Source: Paenibacillus piscarius (GTDB taxonomy: Bacteria; Bacillota; Bacilli; Paenibacillales; Paenibacillaceae). From it: DNA of 64,000 nucleotides. The stretch covers positions 124,001 to 188,000 of the forward strand of contig NZ_JAIEUI010000008.1 of NCBI RefSeq assembly GCF_022234545.1, in the 5' to 3' direction. The notes under the pieces are model-generated. The model ran no database searches. It worked only from the letters and a program-made list of their open reading frames with translations, and was not told the DNA's origin. How positions within the stretch are numbered: the first letter of the stretch is position 1; each line of letters starts with the position of its first letter. The translations under genes were made by a program, and so were the position numbers. Below, piece by piece: positions 8,862 to 16,426 of the stretch.

Positions 8862-9269
8862 TCACCCTTCCTCTTCCATTGTAGTTGTGGCCCCATCCTG
8901 AAGCTGGTAAATAAATGCCGCAGAGTCGTCAAATAGCTGCTTCAGCTTGAACAGGTCGCTCTGCTGGACTTCCAAATAGTAGTAATTTTTGGTCCCCTTC
9001 CGTCTCATCCCGATTAAGTTGGCGTCCTTCAGGATCTTCAGGTGGTGGGAGACGGCGGGGCGGGACAGGCTGGTTCTCGAAGCAATCTCTCCGACCCGTG
9101 TGCCGCCCTCACTGCATTCCCCGGTGCTATCAATCAGGGACAGAATGATCAATTGCCGGGTCGGGTCCCCAACCGCAAATAAGGCCTGCTGACATTCACG
9201 AAAAGCTGCTGCCAGCCCGTTCAATCGTTCCTTCCGCTCAGTATTGTCCAATGTGCCAATCACCTTCAA
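8862..9269 (-). CDS. ArsR-family winged-helix repressor
   Basis: Small DNA-binding repressor of 135 residues, TTG start. The recognition helix region reads ASRTSLSRPAVSHHLKILKDANLIGMRRKGTKNYYYLE, the hallmark of the ArsR/SmtB fold (residues about 55-100). I see no ELCVCDL metal-binding motif; the only cysteines are Cys26 and Cys52, so it may sense something other than a classical metal. It is cotranscribed with the downstream aldo/keto reductase and probably autoregulated through the dyad at 9276-9291. Confidence 0.82.
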   Translation of the reverse strand: MKVIGTLDNTERKERLNGLAAAFRECQQALFAVGDPTRQLIILSLIDSTGECSEGGTRVGEIASRTSLSRPAVSHHLKILKDANLIGMRRKGTKNYYYLEVQQSDLFKLKQLFDDSAAFIYQLQDGATTTMEEEG

Positions 9270-9275
9270 TCAATG

Positions 9276-9291
9276 GTTTAATCTTTTGAAC
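9276..9291 (-). promoter_or_regulatory. Candidate operator of the ArsR-AKR operon
   Basis: Imperfect dyad GTTTAATCTTTTGAAC directly upstream of the ArsR start, with half-sites GTTtAA and TTgAAC. Size and place suit ArsR-type autorepression. Motif-based inference only. Confidence 0.35.
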
Positions 9292-9436
9292 GATTATAGC
9301 ATGGGACAAGTGCAAATGAGCATTGGTAAAGCAAATCGAGACGAATGGGCAGGTTAGTGTAATCACTTCACGAATACTTAAGGTATGGGGCGTTTGTGAA
9401 GTTCGTAAATAAGAAAGTTATATAAGGAGATAATCT

Positions 9437-10003
9437 ATGAAAGGCAAGATACTCTTATTATTTTTTATAGCGACAGTTTTATCAGCTTGTCACAATAGCA
9501 GTCAGCCGACAATGTTGAACAGCGAAACTAAATCAATAATGAAAGGTAATATGTTACCCAAGAGCATTGGGAACTATGATCTCAAAGGGGAATTTTATGA
9601 TGAAATGCTTCAGAATCCTATAGATCATGATTATGAAGTGGAATTTAATGAATTTCAAAATTCCGAAGAATTCACAACATTTGCATGGAGGGCGTTGGTA
9701 GGCAAATATACAGAGGTTTGGGATAAAGAGTTGAATCAGGTATACAACAAGCTTCTTGCTAAGTTGGATAGAGAATCAAAGCAAGCACTAATTGAATCGC
9801 AGAGAGAATGGTTAAAGTATCACTTGAGGGAAACAGAGTTTGTAGGGAAGACATTTATTGATAATGGCTATCTTGGAACACAAGGATCTGTAAGCCTAGA
9901 CACGGTTACAATGGAGAGAATTAGAGAAAGAACCATGCAGCTGTTTGAATATCGTTTTTTGCTGGATGGTGAAGTTGAGTTTGTATACCAAGGCAAAAAG
10001 TAG
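9437..10003 (+). CDS. Putative lipoprotein with LprI/DUF1311-like domain
   Basis: Probable exported lipoprotein of 188 residues. MKGKILLLFFIATVLSACHNSS is a short lipoprotein signal with lipobox LSAC (Cys18). The C-terminal half carries the pattern LNQVYNKLLAKLDRESKQAL followed by SQREWLKYHLRETEF, which fits the LprI/DUF1311 family (LprI of Mycobacterium is described as a lysozyme inhibitor). That family is often cysteine-bridged, which is not evident here, so the inhibitor role is only a possibility. The gene is AT-rich compared with the backbone, has a clean AAGGAGA ribosome site, and its stop is followed in the same frame by the dead gene at 10022-10228. Confidence 0.65.
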   Translation: MKGKILLLFFIATVLSACHNSSQPTMLNSETKSIMKGNMLPKSIGNYDLKGEFYDEMLQNPIDHDYEVEFNEFQNSEEFTTFAWRALVGKYTEVWDKELNQVYNKLLAKLDRESKQALIESQREWLKYHLRETEFVGKTFIDNGYLGTQGSVSLDTVTMERIRERTMQLFEYRFLLDGEVEFVYQGKK

Positions 10004-10021
10004 AGCTGGATTCGAAGATAT

Positions 10022-10228
10022 GAAGCTTGCGAAATAGTAGCCGACATTACGATTAACGGCGCCGGACTTGCCGGGCAGGCGATGAGCGCGGGACTGGCCG
10101 AAGAGTGCCATCTGCTTCATAATCCGGTTATCTTAGACGGAGGCAAGCGAGCATTGCCTGTCAACCTCCGCATACAGCTTGAGCTGCTCGGTGAGCACTG
10201 CTTCAGATTACTGAAGCTGAAACTCTAA
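10022..10228 (+). pseudogene. C-terminal remnant of a RibD/DHFR-like reductase
   Basis: The plus strand after the LprI-like gene encodes, in one uninterrupted frame, EACEIVADITINGAGLAGQA, then MSAGLAEECHLLHNPVILDG and GKRALPVNLRIQLELLGEH, ending at a TAA. This matches the conserved C-terminus of RibD-C/dihydrofolate-reductase-like proteins (pattern GGxxLaxxaxxagLvDE...PvxlGgGkrlf). There is no start codon, ribosome site or N-terminal nucleotide-binding half. It is GC-rich between AT-rich genes, so it is a backbone gene truncated by insertion of the flanking DNA. Its end overlaps the 3' end of the opposite-strand GNAT gene. Confidence 0.7.
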
Positions 10229-10744
10229 TTGATAATCGTTTGGATCGTTTTCGTATAGTTTCTTATTCATTTCTACCGTCTCTTTACAGCCAATTGCAAA
10301 ATAAAATGCAATAGTCTCCTCGGCAGAACCAGCACAAATATATATTTTATCTGCTTTCCACTCTTTAGCTTTTTCTGCGATGATTAAGAATAGCATTTTA
10401 CCGATTCCTTTATTCCTATGCTCTAACGAAATAAATAATTGGTCTAATAAAACGTATTTATAATTTTCACCAAAGAACTCACGGTTTAATGTTATAAACC
10501 CTATTAATTTGTTATTTTGATCAAAAGCACCAACCGCTTCACCATTATTTAAAATAGTTGCTTTTAAACTATTGAAATGGTGTTCATAACCATTAGCCCA
10601 ATCAGTATCTTGATAATTGATTTTGACTAATTGGCGTTTTCCATCAACTTCTCTCCAGGCATTATTTATGTATTGTGATGGATTAATATCATTTATTAGA
10701 ACACAATCTTCAATCGCTAATTTTCTATACTCCACGCTCAACAT
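10208..10744 (-). CDS. GNAT family N-acetyltransferase
   Basis: Acetyl-CoA-dependent acetyltransferase of 178 residues. The P-loop region reads LFISLEHRNKGIGKMLFLII (residues about 110-130, matching RxxGIG) and is followed by the beta-bulge strand and IAFYFAIGCKETVEMN. GGAGGTCG precedes the ATG. It is AT-rich, isolated and opposite to its neighbours, consistent with acquired DNA. Substrate unknown; N-terminal segment about 1-50 is not recognised. Confidence 0.75.
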   Translation of the reverse strand: MLSVEYRKLAIEDCVLINDINPSQYINNAWREVDGKRQLVKINYQDTDWANGYEHHFNSLKATILNNGEAVGAFDQNNKLIGFITLNREFFGENYKYVLLDQLFISLEHRNKGIGKMLFLIIAEKAKEWKADKIYICAGSAEETIAFYFAIGCKETVEMNKKLYENDPNDYQLEFQLQ

Positions 10745-10918
10745 AAACGACCTCCAACTGCTATTTTTAATATAATATTACTTCAATTTCTTCCTTGAGA
10801 TTGGGAAAATACTCTTGTAGTCAAAATTTACTGTCAAGGAGCTTAATTAACCGTTTTGCAAAATGTATTATGTATTGTTATATTTGTATAATATAACGAA
10901 CGAAGGAGGTGCTAGTTC

Positions 10919-11476
10919 TTGAATGCTATACACATCAGGATAGGAAACAACCTGCAGCGTATTAGAAAGAGCAGGCGGTTAAGCTTAGATAAGCTCGCTG
11001 ATTTAACAAAGGTCAGCAAAGGGATGCTTCATCAAATTGAGCGGGGGGAAACGCAGCCCACAGTGACCACCGTGTGGAAAATCGCTACGGGACTCAATAT
11101 TTCGTTCTCATCTTTGCTTAAAGAGGATGAGGCAGTAGTATCCATTGCAGCGCGAAAAGAAACTCCAGACTTAACAGAGGACAATGGAAAATGCAGAGCA
11201 TATTTACTGTTTCCGTTTGATCCGCAGACACGTATTGAAACATTTACGCTCATCCTCAGCCCTGCCTGTAACTATGTTTCACTCCCGCACAATGACGGAG
11301 TTCAAGAGTACATCACCGTTACCTCTGGAGTATTCAGTATACAGATTAAGGACGAAATATACACCTTACCAGAAGGACAGGCTATAAGATTTGCAGGCAA
11401 TGTTGAACACCGTTATATGAATACAACGGACGAAGATGTGACGATACAAGTGATTATGCATTATATGGATTCTTAA
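10919..11476 (+). CDS. XRE-type regulator with C-terminal cupin
   Basis: A helix-turn-helix repressor or activator (residues about 8-63; LDKLADLTKVSKGMLHQIERGETQPTV is split across the HTH helices) fused to a small-molecule-sensing cupin barrel (about 110-180; CNYVSLPHNDGVQEYITVTSG and the final GNVEHRYMN). Start is TTG at 10919: AAGGAGGT ends 8 bp upstream, and the nearby ATG at 10923 is out of frame. It lies 44 bp before the YbaK-like gene with which it is likely cotranscribed. Confidence 0.82.
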   Translation: MNAIHIRIGNNLQRIRKSRRLSLDKLADLTKVSKGMLHQIERGETQPTVTTVWKIATGLNISFSSLLKEDEAVVSIAARKETPDLTEDNGKCRAYLLFPFDPQTRIETFTLILSPACNYVSLPHNDGVQEYITVTSGVFSIQIKDEIYTLPEGQAIRFAGNVEHRYMNTTDEDVTIQVIMHYMDS

Positions 11477-11520
11477 CTGCATGTCTTAATTGCATGTAAT
11501 GAATTAAGGAGGAATACACG

Positions 11521-12000
11521 GTGACAAGTCAACTTAAAGATAGTGCCAAACAGGTACAAAACAAACTATTAGAGCTGGGGTATACAAATCAAGTTGTAGA
11601 ACTGCCAGACAGTACACGGACTGCACAGGAAGCTGCTGATGCGATAGGCTGCGAGGTTGCACATATAGCGAAGTCCATTATTTTTTGGCTCAAAAATGAA
11701 GATAAACCCTTACTGGTCATAGCATGCGGAGTAAACCGGATTAATGAAAAACTAATTACCGGCCATCTGAATGACAAATTGGGCAAAGCTGACGCTGATT
11801 TTGTACGTGAACACACAGGATTTGTGATTGGAGGCGTACCGCCGTTGGGACATAAAGAGCCCATCCTCACTTTTATTGATGAAGACTTGTTACAATACAG
11901 AGAAATATGGGCTGCTGCCGGGCATCCAAGAGCAGTGTTTCAATTAACACCCGAAGAATTAATACAAATGACAAATGGGCGGGTAATCTGTGTCAAATAA
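11521..12000 (+). CDS. YbaK/EbsC-family aminoacyl-tRNA deacylase-like protein
   Basis: Member of the YbaK/ProX superfamily, which hydrolyses mischarged aminoacyl-tRNA (for YbaK, Cys-tRNA-Pro). Visible family marks are the early TAQEAADAIGCEVAHIAKSIIF (split here at the conserved Lys: HIAKSIIF), the GVNRINEKLI segment, and the substrate-loop FVIGGVPPLGHKEPILTFID. Length 159 is normal. Start GTG at 11521 has AAGGAGG upstream. AT-rich, behind the XRE-cupin gene. Confidence 0.85.
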   Translation: MTSQLKDSAKQVQNKLLELGYTNQVVELPDSTRTAQEAADAIGCEVAHIAKSIIFWLKNEDKPLLVIACGVNRINEKLITGHLNDKLGKADADFVREHTGFVIGGVPPLGHKEPILTFIDEDLLQYREIWAAAGHPRAVFQLTPEELIQMTNGRVICVK

Positions 12001-12055
12001 ATAACGCCGGGGTGAGAATATGATACACCCCACGTACATAAGTACTAGCCTTTGG

Positions 12056-12102
12056 CAAGCGGAGTGCCGCATAGAAATATGCTGTCTCTGCTTGTTCATT
12101 TT
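12056..12102 (+). terminator. Probable terminator after ybaK-like gene
   Basis: Two nested stems, CAAGCGGAG (12056-12064) with CTCTGCTTG (12086-12094) and inner GCATA/TATGC, followed by a T-rich stretch. Located 55 bp past the YbaK-like stop. Confidence 0.5.
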
Positions 12103-12219
12103 TAGGGGTGAATGCTATGATATTTTTCCTTTTTTATCCTTTTTAATGCTATAAAATAGAAAATAAAACCTTGGTGAAATCCGGACGGCATTGAAAAGAA
12201 CGGGATTGGAGAGAAGCTC

Positions 12220-12918
12220 ATGCGTGTTGCATTGGTTTGTTGTGCGGGTTCGATGGAGCCTTGTGAGGAGTGCAGATTTAAGAATATTCATACTTTTTTT
12301 GCGCGGGAGTACGGGTGTAAGGTGTTTCATTTCAGGGAGCTGGAAGCGCTGGCGGATATTGTGAAGGAGGGCTTGCGGTTCGATGGTGTGATCGTCAGCA
12401 CCCCGGATTTCAACCTCGGATTCATCCATACGATGCAATCGCTGCAGCAGCTATCGACGCTGAAGATGTTCATCATTGTCGGAGAGATCGGCACTCAGGG
12501 CGGGGCGGTTCCGATCCCGACCAATCATATGTTTATCGGGAGCTATGAACGCCAGGGCTTCCAGGAGGAATTATTCAGCCGCCTTCGCTGCTGGTTCGAC
12601 GAAGGGATCAGCCGCAGCGCGAATGGCACCCGTCAATCCGGAGGCATTACGCTTAATATTCACTCCAAGTCCCTGAAGGTGGGCGATTTCGTCATTGAAC
12701 TCACCTGTAAGGAATTTGAACTCTTAGATCTGCTGCTGGAGAGCCAGGGCCAGTTCATCCCGACCGAGCAGATCCTGCACCATCTGTGGGACCGGTATAC
12801 GTCGCCGGAAATTGTGAGGCAATACGTATACAAGCTGAGGCACAAAATTGAAGTGACCTCGGGCCGGAGCGACATCATTCTGTTCCGCCGGGGCATCGGA
12901 TATTCGGTGAGCGTGTAG
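12220..12918 (+). CDS. OmpR-type winged-helix regulator without receiver domain; candidate cluster-specific regulator
   Basis: Product of 232 residues. The C-terminal 90 residues are an OmpR/PhoB-type DNA-binding domain: LTCKEFELLDLLLESQGQF, then IVRQYVYKLRHKIEV and the wing IILFRRGIGYSV. The N-terminal 130 residues are not a canonical receiver: there is no Asp-Asp acidic pair or phospho-Asp context. They start MRVALVCCAGSMEPCEEC, with four cysteines within 18 residues, which could bind a metal or sense redox. GGAGAG precedes the ATG. A terminator separates it from the biosynthetic operon, whose promoter region has three 11-bp-phased repeats of the kind OmpR-fold activators bind. Regulation of the cluster is an inference from position and domain. 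Confidence 0.72.
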   Translation: MRVALVCCAGSMEPCEECRFKNIHTFFAREYGCKVFHFRELEALADIVKEGLRFDGVIVSTPDFNLGFIHTMQSLQQLSTLKMFIIVGEIGTQGGAVPIPTNHMFIGSYERQGFQEELFSRLRCWFDEGISRSANGTRQSGGITLNIHSKSLKVGDFVIELTCKEFELLDLLLESQGQFIPTEQILHHLWDRYTSPEIVRQYVYKLRHKIEVTSGRSDIILFRRGIGYSVSV

Positions 12919-12948
12919 ATCTGACAGTTGCCTGTCAGGTCTTTTTTT
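12919..12948 (+). terminator. Rho-independent terminator of the regulator gene
   Basis: A 10-bp stem with one G-U pair (GATCTGACAG / CTGTCAGGTC), a 4-nt loop and seven Ts, directly after the stop codon at 12918. It isolates the regulator from the operon starting at 13131. Confidence 0.85.
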
Positions 12949-12965
12949 AACGATTTATATGTTTT

Positions 12966-13028
12966 GGGGTCCCCGCAAAGTACCTGAGTCATCATCAAAA
13001 CTAGAGCTTCACTTTGTGGGGGGGGGGC
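12966..13028. repeat. Interspersed palindromic repeat, copy A
   Basis: Contains CCCCGCAAAGTACCTGAG and, about 35 bp on, CACTTTGTGGGG, which pair over 11 bp (CCCCGCAAAGT / ACTTTGTGGGG). A shorter relative sits at 50324-50356 (CCCCGCTAAGTACCTG then CTTTGTGGGG). It ends in a run of about 11 Gs. No coding potential. Confidence 0.6.
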
Positions 13029-13033
13029 TGCAA

Positions 13034-13075
13034 ACTAACTGTAGATTAACGCAAGACTAACATCCGGGTTATGTC
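13034..13075 (+). promoter_or_regulatory. Three 11-bp-spaced direct repeats plus putative -10: promoter of the biosynthetic operon
   Basis: ACTAAC (13034-13039), ATTAAC (13045-13050) and ACTAAC (13056-13061) recur at exact 11-bp steps, each preceded by A or G, giving near-identical heptamers. Eight bases after the last one is TATGTC (13070-13075), a weak -10. Direct heptamers on one helix face ending about 8 bp before a -10 are the architecture known for SARP/OmpR-fold activators. The divergence-free context (OmpR-type gene upstream, operon downstream) supports the assignment. Confidence 0.55.
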
Positions 13076-13130
13076 ACCCTGCGAAATTTAGCGTTACGAT
13101 GTCTGTAAACCTATTGGGGAGGCATGTGGA

Positions 13131-13586
13131 GTGACAACGATTCAGAACAGTATCTGGATTCATGCAGACCGAAGCACCGTATTCGACAGGACTAACGATA
13201 TTGCGAACTGGACGGAGCTATTCACGGAGTACCAGGAGAGCCGGGTGCTGGAGCAGACTGAGGCGTACATCCGCTTCGAGCTGACGACATATCCCGAGGA
13301 GAACCGGCCAGCCCGTTCCTGGACCTCCGAGCGGTGGCTCGACCGTCCGAACTTCCGGATCACCGCCCGCCGACTCGCACCGCTGCTGCCGTTCAAGCAT
13401 ATGAACCTGGAATGGCTCTATGAGGAGCAGAACGATGGGACGTATATGACCTGGATTCAGGAGTTCGAGGTCGATCCCGCAAGCGGGCTTACCGGGCAGC
13501 AGGTGGAGGCGCATCTGAACCGGACGACGAAGGAGCAGATGGCGGCGATTAAGCAGAATATTGAGAAGCAAGCCGTTCGGAGCTGA
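13131..13586 (+). CDS. SRPBCC-fold protein, polyketide cyclase/aromatase-like
   Basis: First gene of the cluster. 151 residues fitting the START/SRPBCC helix-grip fold: a first strand IQNSIWIHADRSTVFDRTND (the typical xxxxIxxxxxxVFxxxxD beginning), WTELFTEYQESRVLE, a middle beta-meander with WTSERWLDRPNFRITARR, and a long C-terminal helix (EAHLNRTTKEQMAAIKQNIEK). Such proteins act as aromatase/cyclases on ACP-bound poly-beta-ketones in type II polyketide pathways, folding the chain in a hydrophobic cavity. Start is GTG at 13131 with GGGGAGG upstream. The ketosynthase gene follows 7 bp later. Role as cyclase is inferred from context; other SRPBCC proteins only bind ligands. Confidence 0.75.
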   Translation: MTTIQNSIWIHADRSTVFDRTNDIANWTELFTEYQESRVLEQTEAYIRFELTTYPEENRPARSWTSERWLDRPNFRITARRLAPLLPFKHMNLEWLYEEQNDGTYMTWIQEFEVDPASGLTGQQVEAHLNRTTKEQMAAIKQNIEKQAVRS

Positions 13587-13593
13587 GCCGCAG

Positions 13594-14916
13594 ATGGAGA
13601 AGACGAAGGGAAGAAGAGTTGTGATCACCGGCATGGGGCTGCTTACCCCGCTGGGAAACACGCCGGAGCAGTTCTGGGAGAACAGCCTCCAGGGCAAGGT
13701 TGGGTATGACCGCCTTCAAGGTTACGAGGACATGAATCTGAAAAGCCGGGTAGTGGGAACAATCCCTGAATTCGAGCATGTTGGCCGAACGGCAGACGAA
13801 GCGGTAAGGGGAGCGATGGGCCGGCCGGCCATTCTGGCGGTCAATGCCGCCGTCCGGGCGGTGGAGGATGCCGGGCTGGAATTCACCAAGGAGCTGCGGG
13901 AGCGCTCGGGAGTCTGCATCGCCAATGCGATTGCCGACACGCCGTTCTCGGAGCAGACGTTCCTGGGTCTGACGGCAAGCGGCCAAGGGCCGATTGACTA
14001 TGGACTGGGTGAAGGGGATCTGTACCGCAAAGGCATGTTCTCCTATATCGCCTTCGATGTGGCACATCAGTTCGGGTTGCAGGGCGAAGCGCTGGTCATG
14101 TCAACAGGCTGTACAGGCGGCATTGACGCAGTTGGGTACGGATACGAATCCATTGCGGCGGGTGAGCATGATGTGATGCTGTGCGGGGCTTCGGAAGCGC
14201 CAATCAGCTCGATGACGATCTCCTCGTTTGACGCGATCGGCGCACTCACCACCAAGTTCAACGATAATCCTAAGCGGGCTTCGCGGCCGTTCGAGCGCAG
14301 CCGCAGCGGCTTCGTGCTTAGTGAGGGCTGCGCGGTTGTTGTCCTGGAGGAGCTGGACCATGCACTCCGGCGGAACGCGCCGATCTACGGTGAGGTGACC
14401 GGGTTCGCCAGCACGAACAATGCTTACCATATGACCGACCTGCCCCAGGACGGGGAGGCGCTGGCCCTGACGATGGACGAGGCGCTGCGCAGTGCCGGTA
14501 TCCGGCCGGAGGAGATCGGGTACATCAACGCCCACGGAAGCTCGACTCCGCAGAATGATGCTTTTGAGACCGCTGCCTACAAAAAAACCTTCGGGGAGTA
14601 TGCCTACTCCATTCCGATCAGCTCCACCAAATCGATGACCGGCCATCCGCTGTCGGCCGCCAGCGCCATCGAGATTGTACATTGCCTGCTGGCCTTGAAC
14701 GAAGGCTATATCCCGCCGACGGCGAATCTGGATGAGCCGGACCCGGCCTGTGACCTGAATTACGTGCCGAAGCAGGCGGTAAAGCGTGAGCTGTACCAGA
14801 TTCTGACTAATGCCAGCGGGTTCTCCGGCATCCATTCGGCAATGGTGCTGGAGAGGAACGAATTCTGCAACCGGACGGGGAGGCTTCAGACGGAACAATG
14901 GATGTGCAGCCCATGA
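13594..14916 (+). CDS. Type II polyketide beta-ketoacyl synthase, KS-alpha
   Basis: Condensing enzyme that extends an ACP-bound chain with malonyl-ACP. All catalytic residues are present: Cys173 in VMSTGCTGGIDAVGYG, His314 in INAHGSSTPQND, Lys346 and His351 in STKSMTGHPLSAASA. Segments TANLDEPDPACDLNYVP and HMTDLPQDGEAL are closer to actinomycete KS-alpha subunits than to FabF. Product 440 residues from ATG 13594; a TTG start at 13561 would overlap the previous gene. Its end overlaps the KS-beta gene by 19 bp, implying translational coupling and a 1:1 heterodimer. Confidence 0.88.
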   Translation: MEKTKGRRVVITGMGLLTPLGNTPEQFWENSLQGKVGYDRLQGYEDMNLKSRVVGTIPEFEHVGRTADEAVRGAMGRPAILAVNAAVRAVEDAGLEFTKELRERSGVCIANAIADTPFSEQTFLGLTASGQGPIDYGLGEGDLYRKGMFSYIAFDVAHQFGLQGEALVMSTGCTGGIDAVGYGYESIAAGEHDVMLCGASEAPISSMTISSFDAIGALTTKFNDNPKRASRPFERSRSGFVLSEGCAVVVLEELDHALRRNAPIYGEVTGFASTNNAYHMTDLPQDGEALALTMDEALRSAGIRPEEIGYINAHGSSTPQNDAFETAAYKKTFGEYAYSIPISSTKSMTGHPLSAASAIEIVHCLLALNEGYIPPTANLDEPDPACDLNYVPKQAVKRELYQILTNASGFSGIHSAMVLERNEFCNRTGRLQTEQWMCSP

Positions 14917-16160
14917 ATAACAAAGTGTATGTAACCGGTGTCGGCATGTTCGGGCCTTGCGGCCATAACGCTTCGGCCTTCTGGGACGGGCTGCTGAGCG
15001 GACGCAATTATATGTCCCCGCTAGGGCTGGAGGATACGATGGGCGCAGCACCTCCGTTCGCCGGACAAGTCAGCGGGCTGGATCCCGGACAGGTGATCTC
15101 GAAGCGGCTGTTCAAGAAGTGCTCCCGCTTCTCCGTGATGTCGATTCTGGCCGCGAAGGATGCGATGGACGATGCGGGCTGGAGCCTTGGCACCATGAGC
15201 CTGGAGCGGATCGGGATCTTCGTCGGCAACAACTCCGGCGGATGGGAGAGTGCAAGGAAGGGCTTGCGTGTGCTGCATACCGAAGGCGCTGCCTTCACCG
15301 ACCCCAACCTGGCGAGCAACTGGTTCCCGGCGGCTGCTCAGGGGCATATGTCGCTGGCCTTCGGCATCAAGGGCTACAGCAAGACCGTGATTGCCGACCG
15401 GTGCAGCGGCCTGCTGGCTATCGCTTATGCGGCCCGGGCGATCCGCAGCGGAATCATCGATGCCGCTGTGGTGGGCGGGGCAGAGACGCCGATTGATCCA
15501 TGGGCGCTCGCCTTCTACAACGCGGAGGGACTGCTGAACCTGAAGGCGGACAGCCCGGAGACGGCTTACCGCCCGTATGTGCAGTCGCGCAGCGGGATGG
15601 TGCTGGCTGAAGGCGCGGCTTTCCTCTGCCTGGAATCGGAGCGCAGCCTCCGGCGGCGCGAAGCGGCCAGCAGGGTACGGGCCAATATCCAGGGCTTCGG
15701 CTTCACCAGCGCCGGCCAGGAGGCCGCGCCGGTTGAGGAGAGCGTAGCGCAGTGTGCCCGTGCGGTACGGCTGGCGGTAGAGCATTCGGAGACGCAGCCG
15801 GAGGCCATCGGCTATCTCTCGCTGGACGGAGCGGCCTCGGCCCGTGAGGACGGGATCGAATGCGCGGCCATCCAGCAGGTGTTCGGCGACAGTGTCCAAG
15901 ACAAATGGGCAGGCTGCCCCAAGACGGCCTTCGGGAATTCCATCGGAGCGGCAGGCGCGTTCGATACCGCCTTAAGCGTGCTGGCCATGAATCACGGCGA
16001 GCTGCCCGGCCTGACGTATCTGGGAGCATCGATTCAGGATAACAGCCTCCGGTTCGTGCCGGGCATCAGCAGCCGGGTCTCCACCAGGTCCTCGCTGATT
16101 CTGTCGAGAGGGAGGGGAGGCGGCTCTGCGGCACTGGTCGTGAACAATGAAGAGTCGTGA
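14898..16160 (+). CDS. KS-beta / chain-length-factor-like ketosynthase without catalytic residues
   Basis: Second thiolase-fold subunit, 420 residues. It begins like a KS (VYVTGVGMFGPCG) but the active-site stretch is VIADRCSGLLAIAYAARAIR: at the nucleophile position stands Arg168, with Cys169 shifted by one. The two catalytic His positions are also lost (YLSLDGAASAREDG in place of NAHGT; GNSIGAAGAFDT in place of GHTxGAAG). This triple loss is the mark of a chain-length factor, which shapes the tunnel of the KS-alpha partner. It differs from the usual Gln substitution of actinomycete CLFs. Gene overlaps KS-alpha by 19 bp. Confidence 0.85.
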   Translation: MDVQPMNNKVYVTGVGMFGPCGHNASAFWDGLLSGRNYMSPLGLEDTMGAAPPFAGQVSGLDPGQVISKRLFKKCSRFSVMSILAAKDAMDDAGWSLGTMSLERIGIFVGNNSGGWESARKGLRVLHTEGAAFTDPNLASNWFPAAAQGHMSLAFGIKGYSKTVIADRCSGLLAIAYAARAIRSGIIDAAVVGGAETPIDPWALAFYNAEGLLNLKADSPETAYRPYVQSRSGMVLAEGAAFLCLESERSLRRREAASRVRANIQGFGFTSAGQEAAPVEESVAQCARAVRLAVEHSETQPEAIGYLSLDGAASAREDGIECAAIQQVFGDSVQDKWAGCPKTAFGNSIGAAGAFDTALSVLAMNHGELPGLTYLGASIQDNSLRFVPGISSRVSTRSSLILSRGRGGGSAALVVNNEES

Positions 16161-16207
16161 ACGGGCGGATTTTAACTTTTATTCAATCTAACGGGAGGGT
16201 GTTAGCA

Positions 16208-16426
16208 ATGGTATTCGTGAAGATCAAAACGATCATTGAGGATATCGGAATCGAAGAGGAAATTACCGAGGCCTCGCGGCTGTATGAGGATCTGGCGCTG
16301 GATTCAACGGAGCTGGCGCTGGTCTCAACCGCGCTGGCCAAGACGTTCGGCATCCATATTGAGAGCAGGGCGCTCCGGACGTATTCCGTAGGTCAGGTGA
16401 TGGAAGCCATTGCCCTGAAGGCATGA
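16208..16426 (+). CDS. Acyl carrier protein
   Basis: 72-residue carrier protein with the phosphopantetheine site Ser33 in LALDSTELALVS (motif DSxEL) flanked by the expected helices: IIEDIGI early, then LYEDLALDS, and a last helix VGQVMEAIAL. Start ATG at 16208 has GGGAGGG upstream; a longer frame from 16157 adds 17 unlikely residues. It ends in an ATGA overlap with the AcpS gene, a pairing that makes sense because AcpS-type enzymes activate the carrier. Presumed carrier for the KS-alpha/KS-beta pair. Confidence 0.88.
   Translation: MVFVKIKTIIEDIGIEEEITEASRLYEDLALDSTELALVSTALAKTFGIHIESRALRTYSVGQVMEAIALKA

Noticed and set aside
12001..12219. Possible riboswitch or T-box in the leader before the regulator gene
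   Set aside because: Only a nested hairpin that fits a terminator of the upstream gene; no T-box or other known riboswitch core found.
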